A DNA stretch of 64,000 nucleotides from Asterias rubens. Its lineage: Eukaryota; Echinodermata; Asteroidea; Forcipulatida; Asteriidae. Shown in pieces: positions 45,076-57,000 of this stretch (positions are counted from its first letter, which is position 1; every line of letters starts with the position of its first letter). Position numbers and translations under genes: made by a program. The notes under the pieces were generated by a model, which saw nothing but the letters and a program-made list of their open reading frames with translations, was not told the origin of the DNA and ran no database searches. The stretch lies in the NCBI RefSeq assembly GCF_902459465.1, contig NC_047064.1, positions 3,870,762 to 3,934,761 on the forward strand. The letters run 5' to 3'.

Positions 45076-48000
45076 ATGTTTCAAACTGCAAGTTGTATGT
45101 CGGCACCGGGAGCGCAGGTAAACATGCACAAACTTTGCATCCTCGGGGTTTCGCACTTTGCATGCCCCCTTCCTTATTTTAATATTTAAATAAACGTTTT
45201 AAAATTAAGAATACATATTACAACTTACAAGTTGACGATGCAAAGACAACAATCAAAACCCTGCCAAATAACAAGTCTCATAAGTGCCCATGCCCATCTA
45301 TGGACTAACACTACAGTAAAACAGATCATCACAACATCCTGTCATTTTAAATAAATGATGGTGAAGTTAAGTTTTATTTGTAAAAGTTTTGAGTGAGTTG
45401 GAAATGAGAGGGGGGGGGGGGGCCGGGGTGTCTATGGTTGCAGCATGGAGGCTCCATGGTTGCAGGTAGGTACCGTCTGTCCAATGTTATTTCGGAAAGG
45501 TTTCCGTTATTCCTGTCCAACCACCGTGACAAACCTTAATATTTGGGTTAATAAAACTCTATTGTTAGACAATTGGAATTTTCATGTATGGATGTGGATT
45601 GGAGCTCCCTCGACCATACCTTAACTAAGTTTTTAGCAAATAAATCAGACAAACTCTACCGTGTAATCCCCCCCCTCCCCTCCTAAAATAAACATTAGAT
45701 CAAACACAAATTTGACCAAATGAAACAACCTATTAAAAATAAAAGTATACTTTATGATTGTGAAAATAACGTTCATTTGATTTTGATCTGTCTGAGGTAA
45801 TAAAACCTTTACATTAAATGACTCTTTCTGATCATTTTTCGACAATGATTGATTGATATGAGTAAATACCTTGCTCGACTTGCTCGGCGCTGTATTCCTT
45901 TTTTTTCTTCTTTTAATAGCGGTCCTGCTACGTAGTACAACCGATAATGGACAAATTTGAAAAAAAAGAGTAGGGTAGGCGCCCCAGTTACTTGGTCTCA
46001 CCTGTTTGCAGTCATTCCAAGGCTACATTTGGCTTTTTGTCTGACTGACCCTTTTGCGAAGGTCATTTATGGAATCTACTACATTACTTTAGAGGGAGCC
46101 GTTTCTCACAATGTTTTATACTATCAACAGCTCTCCATTGATTGTTAAAGCCATTGGACCCTTTCGGTAAACAGTGTTGCCCAAGGCCCACACTTTGTGT
46201 ACCACAACTTCTATACCAAATAACAAACCTGTGAAAATTTAGGCTCAATCGGTCATCGGAGTCGGGAGAAAACAACGGAAAAACCCACCCTTGTTTCCGC
46301 GCGTTTCGCCGTGTCATGACATGTGTTTAAAATAAATCCGTAATTCTCGTTAACGAGAATTTATATTGTTTTGCTGTTTTCTCAAAAAGTAAAGCACTTC
46401 ATGGAATAATATTTCAAGAGAAGTCTTTCACCAGTGCCTTCTGTAAACCCTGAAAGTTATTTGTAAATCTGTGAATTTTTTTTATTTTTTTATTGAACCG
46501 AAAGGGTCCAATGGCTTTAACAAGTAAGATTTTATGCTAACGGTGATACCAATAGTATCCAGTGCCTTTAACACTTAAATGTTTTTTGTTTTGTTTTTCT
46601 TCTAGACCCTTCATCTTGTAAAGAGAGCAGACACGGCTCAGCTGAGGCAGATTTTCTCCAAGGTCAGTTATTATTTGGCTAATGGTTTTCATGTCTAAAC
46701 ATTTGGCCACATTCCCTGGGCGTTGTTTTGTAATCTATTCATTGCTTCTTCCCCAAATTGCCAAACGAAACAAAAGAGGAAACTGTGTGGTCTTACAAGT
46801 TAAAGTGATGAGTGTAAAGTTTTGTATTCTTCATTGCTTTTCCCAGCACTGCCAATTGAAACAAAACAGGAAACAGTTTTGTCCTACAAGTTGAAGTGAT
46901 GAGTAAAAATTTCAAGTGAAGAGTCAGAATTCCTAACTGATTAGTTTTGCTGATTACTATTAGGCAAGACATTTTTGGCATGATGTATTTCTGTACTAAA
47001 GAAAATTCCTTCCCATCATAGAAAACCAAATCATAGAATTGGGTTCCTATACTTCCTGGCCTTAAAAGCTGACCTAGAAATAGTAATTGCCCTTAGTGGA
47101 TAACCCTGGTACGATAACGCAAGGCAGGCGTGCATTTTGAAGGGATAAATCGTGTGATTATTTGCACTCATGTGGAGGCTTTTAGGTGTGCGATGGTATG
47201 CGGGTGCGATTCATGCTGCAAAAAAAAGAAGGACTGAAATTAACCCCTTGTGCACATCAAACGTTGCGACTGTGCCAATGCTTACTTCACTGTATAACAC
47301 ACAGTGATGCAGAGTATCCTTTGTTTTTGTTTTTAGTATGCTGGAGTAGACAAAGATGGAGAAAAGTTCATGAATGCTGAGGATTTTATCCGCGGTTTCC
47401 TGGGAATGCAACCAGAAAGAAACTACAATCCTCACACTATGAAGCTGCTTGCTGGCGTTGTGGACCAGACAAAAGACGGGTAGGTTATTGAACAGATTGC
47501 TTCCTTAAAACTAATACTTGTCTTGCGCGAGGTGAATATTAGCCCATTTTAAGATAACACAGTCCATGGTTGCACTTTCAGCTACCATGCCGGCTTATGC
47601 AACATAATATTAACAATATCAAAATCTTATATAGCGCACGTATCTACCAAACAAGGTACTCAAGGTGCTGAGTATATACAAACTTTTAGAAAGATAGGTT
47701 ATTGCAGTGATGAATTTTGAGACCCAATTAGTTAGCACCTTATAAGGGTTTACAAGGTGCTAGGGCCCATTAAGCAGCCGCAGCCAGGAACACCGGGGCG
47801 AACCCTTTCTCTTTTCGATAAGTGCACTGGGTTCTTTAACATGCGTTACACAGCACATGGGACCAACGGCTTTACGTCCCATCCGAAAGACAAAAGACTC
47901 TTGCATTGTCTAATGCATCAAGGACTTCCAGAATGTAGGTTTCATTTGAAGCACAACTTGGATTAAAGACAGCAAAAGCACTGGGCATCATGGCAATTGC

Positions 48001-51000
48001 TGTAGGCGCTATAGTTTTTTTTTTATCTAATGAATATTCCTAAATGTAACCTTCTGGATGTTTTAGGGGCTCCATGTCAAGACTAAGCTCTTGACCGCCT
48101 CCCAGTTTTCAGGATGTTTCAGTTTGTGCACAATAGTATTCCCAGTGTACAATTTCCATTTCTCACGATGCACCAGTTGTTTGCGTTTATTTCCAGCCTG
48201 ATATCCTTCATAGAGTTCCAGGCCTTTGAGGCACTGTTATGTTCTCCAGATGCACTTCACATGGTAGCCTTTCAGCTTTTCGACACCAACGGCTCGGGAT
48301 TTGTGTCGTTTGGTGAGTGATTAACCTTTCGTTAACCTGTATTAGCCTTGAAGGTTTTAGACATTTACGCAAGAGTGGATACTGTTTTGTTGAGTTTTGT
48401 GGCTGAGTGGTCTATGAACTGGCATTTTGCCATTGTTACAAGAGAACCCTGAGCTTGCACACTTGTTATGTGTTGTTTGTACAATTATTAACTATTGAAT
48501 ACATTGATTTCTATCTATCAGAGGAGTTCAAGAAGGTGATCAGCGCCACCGAGGTATACCAACAGATCCCGTTCAACTTTGACTGTTCCTTTGTCACCAG
48601 GCATTTTGGAAAAGATAAGAAGAAAGAACTGTCCTACGCTGAATTCACACAATTTCTCTGGGTACGTAGAGTTCCCTCTCTGAATAAAGATGTGGCACTT
48701 TTTGGTAAGGGTTGGCAGGCCTGATACTTCATGAAGGCAACGAAGGCGATTGCCTCCATGCCCCCGGTCATTGCCTTGGTGCCCTTGAAATGCTACAGTA
48801 GAAATTTAAAACCTCCTCATCGATCATAGGGTGCCCTTTACCAAGGAGCAAATGCCTCGATGCCCTTGCCCTTTCAAAGACGAAGCATACAGGCCTGGGT
48901 TGGTCTACTCATGAAACTCACTGATAGTGGCTTGGTTATTCCAAGTCTGTCAGAAAACACAAGGTGTGATGGAACCAATCACCAAGGCCATAGGGACATC
49001 GAGTCGTGGCCAAGCAGTTAAGAGCACCAGACTCGAGCTCTGGTGTTTCTGATCACCAGAGTATCAGTTGGAGTCCCGGTTATGGACACTTGTATCCTTG
49101 AGCAAGGTACTTTACCGTAGTTCTCTGTCCTTTGGATGGGATATTTTAAGCCCTACGTCCTGTGTTCTAGGATTAGAAGTGCACATAAAAGAACCCAGAA
49201 CACTTATCGTGGAAGAGTAGGGGTTAACCCTGGTGTTGCTGGTTCACATACCAAGCACCCTTGTTTACAGGTTTCCTCAGGCTTGCAAGCTACAGTGGAA
49301 GGGTAGGGGTTAACCCCAGTGTTTCTGGTTCACATAGCAAGCACCCTTGTTTACAGGTTTCCTCAGGCTTGCGAGCTACAGTGGAAGGGTAGGGGTTAAC
49401 CCCAGTGTTTCTGGTTCACATAGCAAGCACCCTTGTTTACAGGTTTCCTCGGGCTTGCAAGCTACAGTGGAAGGGTAGGGGTTAACCCCAGTGTTGCTGG
49501 TTCACATAGCAAGCACCCTTGTTTACAGGTTTTCTCAGGCTTGCAAGCTACAGTGGAAGGGTAGGGGTTAGCCTTAGTGTTTCTGGTTCACATACCAAGC
49601 ACCCTTGTTTACAGGTTTCCTCAGGCTTGCAAGCTACAGTGGAAAGGTAGGGGTTAACCCCAGTGTTTCTGGTTCACATAGCAAGCACCCTTGTTTACAG
49701 GTTTCCTCAGGCTTGCAAGCTACAGTGAAAGAGTAGGGGTTAACCCCAGTGTTTCTGGTTCACATAGCAAGCACCCTTGTTTACAGGTTTCCTCAGGCTT
49801 GTGAGCTGCAGTGATTAAATTCACTTATGAGACATCCTTGGTTTCATTACAAGAAGTATAAGAATAATAATAAACTTTTGCTATTGTTGTGCACTTTTTC
49901 ACAGAGTTTACAAGAAGAGCATGCTAGACAGGCCTTTGATAGATTCGACAAGGACCACCTTGGCGTCATCAACGCGTTAGAGTTCCGCAAGATCATGACC
50001 ACCATCTCATCTCATCTCCTGACAGAATACGTAGAAGGCAATCTTGTTTCGGTAGGTGATTTAGGTTTCTTACAAAGGCAAGTCTTTAATTGTCAAATGA
50101 AAACTATATTAGATTTATTGGCTAAAACGATTGAGAGTTTTGCTGTGGGCAGAATGCCAGTCCATTGAAGATTACTCCCCAGCGCTCACCTGTGTTGCAG
50201 GAGATTCTGTCCCGCCGGAGATTCTCCCCCCCCCCCCCCACCATCATACAGCAAACTGTGTACGAACTGCTTCTGAAAGTGCCCTCTTGAAACAGCCTCC
50301 TTCAGCCCACGTTAATTTCCCATAAAGGGGACAATCTCTGGTGGTCGTTGAAAGATTTCCCAGGGACAACAGTACCCCTTTTTAGCAATTGGGATAAAGT
50401 GCATTCTGGAAGGACACAGTTGTCTCAACTGACCTGGCCAGGATTCGAACCCACATTCTGTAAACTACAGAACTGGAGTCCACTACCCTAGACCACTTGG
50501 CCATCGGGCCATGACACCTCAGAAACAGGCCTAATAGGAAAAAAAATATATATATATATTAATTTTTACAATAATGGAACAAAGTAGTCTGGGCAATTTC
50601 ATGAAAACTTGGTGCAGGGTGGTCTTATTGTTGTTGTTCAGGAGATTGTGAAACGATTTTTTAAATGGAGTTGTCGTGCCTGATCAATGGCTGATTGAGC
50701 ATGATCTAGATCGGCACAAAGCCGTCAGAGTGACATATTGATGTCTCGACTTCACCCTTGTGCACAGCACCAGACTCCAATTCCATTCACAAATCGTGTT
50801 AATCAATGTGTGCTACCCCGTCTCCTCCCACAGGTTGCAGGTGGAGAGACCAAGCATTTAGTGAGCTTCCCGTACTTCAACGCTTTTAACTCTCTACTCA
50901 GTCGGATGGATCTCATCAAGAAGATTCACTCTGATATCACAGACTCGGACCCCATAGCAGCTGTCACAAAAGGTAGGAGTCCAAGGTAGACAGTCCATGG

Positions 51001-54000
51001 TGCAGGGACATTGATTCTCCCTTTTCAACCGAAAATCCAGATTTTGTTTAAATTCCAAAAACAAATCTTCAAGGACCACCTTGGCGTCATCAAATGTTTT
51101 GTTTTTGTTTCTTTTTTCTCGAAGATCACATTTTTGTTTTATTTAACTAAGATCAAATTCATAAGACAATTATATGGCACACCCCATATTGCAGATTAGG
51201 GATTTTTGAAAATCTTTCGCGCTAGCAAGCTATCACGCTTTCTGCTCTTGGTTTAGTTTTCTTTTTAACAGCCTTTGACGGTGTCAAACTTATGCCAACA
51301 GTTTCCACTAACAAAAGTTCCAAATACGTAGCTATCAGGCTAAATGAGTTGTTTGTCGGAAATATCGGTCATCTGTACAGAAACAAACAAAAAAGGGCAA
51401 ACAGGTGAAACTTTCAAAAACTATTTTTTTAAGGCCAAAGTATATTTATTTTATGTTAGCAACCTCTTTTCTGATAAACAACGTCAAACAGATTCTTCAC
51501 AAAATTTTTGAAAATATATATTTCAAACCTCAAATTGTCAACTATCAAAGTGTCTATAATTGTATTTTTTTTTACGAATTTTAAAGCCATTATACACTTT
51601 CGGTACAGGAAAAGAAAAAAAAAAAGTTCACAGATTTACAAATAACTTTTGGTAATGGTGAAAGACTTCTCTTGAAATATTATTCCATGAAATGCTTTAC
51701 TTTTTGAGAAAACATTAAAAAACAATTATCAATTCTCGATAGCGAGAATTACAGATTTATAGTAAACACATGTCATGACACGGCGAAACGTGCAGAAACA
51801 AGGGTGGGTTTTCCCGTTATTTTCTCCCGACTCCGATGACCGATTGAGCCTAAATTTTCACAGGTTTGTTATTTTATATATAAGTTGTGATACAAGAAGT
51901 GTGGGCCTTGGACAATACTGTTTACCGAAAGTGTATAATGGCTTTAACAAAAGGGCATTTATTAATGGGAATAAAAGAGTAAGTGGCTTGTTCTTACACG
52001 TCGTTTAAAACCTTGCAGGGTCGTTGCCGTGCGATAAAGGCCCTCACCTTCGCCTTATTGACGGATAATTTTTTTAAATTCAACAATATTAGTCATGTCT
52101 GGGCTTGTGGTGATGATTAAATACAGAAAGTGTTATTTCCAATCCTGTCTGTACTTGTTATCTTTATCAGAGGAGTTCTTACACGTAGCTCAACAGTTCT
52201 CACAGGTCACACCCCTGGAGGTTTCCATTCTGTTTCATCTCTGCTGTATGGACAGCTCCACAGGGTAAGTTTACCGGTCAATCAAATCACTAAAACTGCC
52301 AAGCTCGACCAATCATATCACTAAAAACTGCCAAGCTCAACCAATCGTATCACTCAAACTGCTAAGCTCTGACCAATCATATCACTAGAACTGCCAAGCT
52401 CGACCAATCGTATCACTCAAACTGCTAAGCTCTGACCAATCATATCACTCAAACTGCCAAGCTGAAAAGCTGTGACATAATATCAGTTTTGAGAAGAGAT
52501 TTGAATTTTGTGGTACAAAAGATTTAATGGTAGAGGGTTCTGGATACGTGGCGCAGCTGAAGAAAAAGACCTGTCACACCAGGAGTGGTTATTTTATCAG
52601 TTTGTATTGTATGTCCTTTTCTTCTAATCCATTAAAACAGTCGTATCACGATGGCCGACCTTGATAAAGTAGCTCCAAAGGGTGACCTCGTCGGTGAACT
52701 TCAAGTCCAGCAACCAAAACAGGAAGTCAAGAGGACTGTGATCATCCAGGCCATGGAGTCTATCTATAGGTTTGCTCTTGGTGCTGTGGCTGGTGGTAAG
52801 TAGCCATCACAATACAACAGACCTGTAACTTAAGCATGAGATCTTTTCTTCCACGGTATAAAACCGCCCCCCTAGTGGCTTATAAGCCCACCTGGTATTC
52901 ACTGCCTACCTTTATACCCATTTCACCTGGTACATTCTTCTAGGCATGCCAAACTGTTTTCTGTCTGGTTTGGAGCTGACAGTATAAAGTTATTGAAGCG
53001 GTTAGCTTACTGAGCCATATTACTGAGATACTGGGGGGGGGGGGGGTTGTCAAAGACTAGCCTTCACGGTTGGTGTATCTCAACACATGCATAAAATGAC
53101 AAACCTGTGAAAATTTAAGCTCAATCGGTCATCGAACTTGCGAGATAATAATGAAAGAAAAAATACCCTTGTCACGAGAAGTTGTGTGCGTTTAGATAGT
53201 TGATTTTGAGACCTCAAGTTCTAAACTTGAGGTCTCAAAATCAAATTCGTGGAAAATTACTTCTTTCTCGAAAACTATGGCACTTCAGAGGGAGCCATTT
53301 CTCACAATGTTTTATACCATCAACCTCTCCCCATTACTCGCCACCAATAAAGGTTTTACGCTAATAATTATTTTGAGTAATTACCAATAGTGTCCACTGC
53401 CTTTAATGCATCAGAAGGGTAAATTTATGACAATACATGTTTAAAATCAGGGCTACTGACCCCAGAGTTTATTAGCCCGAATGGCTACTTAACAAAAAGC
53501 TTAAGAGCAAGGCCTGACACCCCATTGCTAAAACTAAGAGGTAAGTGGTTTAGCGTCTATTGCTCTTATCAAAGTGTCAGGGTTTAGGGTTTAACTCTGC
53601 TGTGGGATCGGGTTGGGATTCAGGCCTAATTTCAATACTGTTTACCGGTAAGCAAATTTGTGCTAACTGTATCAGAAAAATGTGCATTAGCAAAACACTT
53701 ATTTCACCATGTTTTTTTCAAGTTAGCAGAACATTTCTAAATGGCCTGCACATTCACTGTGGATTTGCTTTGTTATGTCACTCATGTGCTAACCTTGCTT
53801 AAGTTAAAGCCATTATACACTTTCGGAACAGAAAAATAAATAAAAGTTCACAGATTTACAAATAACTTACAGGGTTTGCAGAAGGTAATGGTAAAAGACT
53901 TCTCTTGAAATATTGTTCCATGAAATGCTTTACTTTTTGAGAAAACATTAAAACAATTATCAATTCTCGGCAACAAGAATTACGGATTTATAGTAAACAC

Positions 54001-57000
54001 ATGTCATGACACGGCGAAATGTGCGGAAACAAGGGTGGATTTTCCCGTTATTTTCTCCCGACTCCGATGACCGATTGAGCCTAAATTGTCAGAGGTTTGT
54101 TATTTTATATATAAGTTGTGATACACGAAGTGCGGGTCTTTGGACAATACTGTTTACCGTAAGTGTCCAATGGCTTTAAACAGCCTTATAAAATAGAAAT
54201 TCTGCTAAGGGAGGCCCTGAAAGTACAAAACGGCTCCTCACTAGTCTTACAAAATTGAGCCCTGAGTTGACAAAAAATCTCCCATGTATGTTTTTTTTTA
54301 TCGACAGCTGTTGGAGCCACTGCTGTGTATCCGATCGATCTGGTCAAGACCAGGATGCAGAACCAGCGTGGAGGTTTGGTCGGCGAGTTGATGTACGAGA
54401 ATAGCTTGGACTGTTTTACTAAAGTCATCAGACACGAAGGCATCATGGGTCTCTATAGAGGTATGTCACCACCTTGCTTACTGAGTTTTCACCCCTCTCT
54501 TCCCCTCCTGCTTAGCGGAAATTTGCCCCAAGCACAGTTTCTAACAGTTTCAGTTTTTCATAGCAAGGTTGAGAGCAGGGGAACGACTAAGCCATTAAGT
54601 TGGTTTAAGTGGGCAGTAATACTTAACTTTTTCCCCAGCATTTGGAGCCTTAAGCTCGGTACATACTTCTTTTGAATGCGAATGCGGCAGCATCTCCAAT
54701 CTTCCCTGTCCTTTATGCAGCCAACTCTGTTGTGGTTTCTGCCCCAGCATCTCTCCTCAAGACACCAACAAAGCTCAACCTCTGTCTTCCTTAACACCTT
54801 CTCTGCAATAAAGAATAGCACAGAGAACTGAGTGGGATACTTGTATACCATTAGCGGCAGGAACGTTTTTAAACAATCTTACTTTTTTTATTTTAACAGG
54901 GTTACCCCCTCAGCTGGTGGGTGTGGCTCCAGAGAAGGCCATCAAGCTCACCATGAACGACTTTGTCCGAGATCATATGAGGAATAAAGACGGAAGTATA
55001 CCATTTTGGGCTGAATGTCTGGCAGGAGGCTGTGTAAGTGTCTCAAGGGGTTATGAAATAAATTGCCTTTCAAGGGTTTGAGTACATTTTGTAGGACACA
55101 AACACAATGTCCACAGATTTTTATTTGAAGATAAAGATGGCAGAAAGCTTCCCTTAAAATATTACTTGCTATAAAGGTGCCGTAGGTTTTTTAGAATTGA
55201 GTCACAAAACAATGTTTGTATCCACGAGACAAACGCTATTTTAGCATGTCAAACGTATTTACCAGTACTTATATGAAATACCAATACTGGTTAATACGTT
55301 TGTACATGCTAAAATAATGTAAATCTGTGGACATTGTGTGTTGTGCTTCAAAAAAGTACCCAAACCCCTTTAGAGGCAGGGTATACTTTTAGTAATTGTC
55401 AAAGACAAGTATCAAATTTGTTGGTGAAAAATAACCTCTTGCTCCAAAACTACAATAACATCAAATGTCTACGTCCTTGCGGACTGGTAGGAGGTAAACC
55501 TGTTTCAGCCTCAAGGGTAGGTGGCAACAAGCTCCTTATGTCAGTTGATTTGAGTCAATAGTCCAAACCCGTTAAGTGTAGCCCAGACCTTGCAGTGGGC
55601 TTGTGATATTAAGCAATCTCATGAAAACAAAATGTAATCAAATTTTTAAAAAAGGCAATTTCTGATAAATTACCTTCGCATTTTTGGAGCTGACAAAACA
55701 AAACGTTTCGCTCCATGCCAAATCTGTACTGGTAGTAATTTTCTTCAACAAGTTGGCTTATTTCTCGTGGTATGACTTTATTATAATTGAATTTACAGGC
55801 TGGTGGATCTCAAGTGATGTTCACCAATCCATTAGAGATTGTGAAGATCCGGTTGCAGGTAGCTGGTGAGATTCAGGCGGGACCCAGAGTCAGTGCCATC
55901 ACCGTCATCAGAGATTTGGGATTCTTTGGTCTGTATAAGGTAAGAAACATCTTTAGTCTCTTGACGTTGACTAGAGCAAGCTAGTCAAAAAATGATGAGA
56001 CCCATTAAGATCTCACTCTGCGGCAGTGAAGTTATTAACGAGAACTCCCCTCAATCCAACAAGAAAAAAGTAGTAGTCCATGCCGATTTCCTACCTTCCG
56101 TCCAGGTAGTAGTTCTTTTTACAAATAAGTAGTCTCCCGAAATCTGAAATCTACTCCGTGGTAGTATAAAAAAAACAAGACCTCGTCTCCAAGGAGCCAA
56201 GTAGATGTACTACCGCAAGCTGAGTATATATTGATACCTTAACATGCAATGCCTCAAAAACTATAAACATCGTCTGCCTCTTAGTTCTGCTGCTGAATTT
56301 CAAAACTTTTCCACAATAGGTTTCCTTCACTGTGAATGGATCTTGATAAATTTGGCATGAAAGTAGTATGATGAACGGAAAACTACATTAAATTCATAGT
56401 TTGTTATTCATTCCTTTTTTCCAATCTGTTCTGATCTAGGGTGCCAGAGCGTGTTTTCTTCGAGACATCCCCTTCTCTGCCATCTACTTCCCCGGCTACG
56501 CACATCTTAAGAAATTCTTTGCTGACAAGGATGGACACAACAGCCCTCTCTCCTTGTTGACTGCTGCCACACTTGCTGGTAAGTTTTTAATTTTTTTTCT
56601 TTTTTTCTTTTACGGTGTTGCTGTTGGTTGGTGTTTGATTGTTTCTTTCTTTTTGTTGTTTTTGTACGTTTGTTTTGTTTGCTTGTTTAGATGATCTTAT
56701 CGACAAAAAATACTTGGCAAAGCTCCCCACAAGGGGATATAAACGCCAAGCTGGCAACAGCCAATCTTAGTTTATTGTCTATGACTATGATTTGTGCAAC
56801 GATGAAATGTGATTCACTAACTAGGCGACATACTAATACTAGTCATTGTGAAATCAGCGGTTAGCTTGGCCGGATTCAAACCCAGAACCTTTTTTATTGC
56901 AAGTCATGCAGTCTGACCACTTGATCACGATGGCATAAAAGACACACTGGAATAAACAATTTTTAGACATTGAAAATAACATACAACATCATTCTGCCAA

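Noticed and set aside
49210-49812. CRISPR-like regular repeat spacing
   Set aside because: Whole 86-bp units are repeated with no unique spacers and the context is an animal intron; it is a minisatellite.
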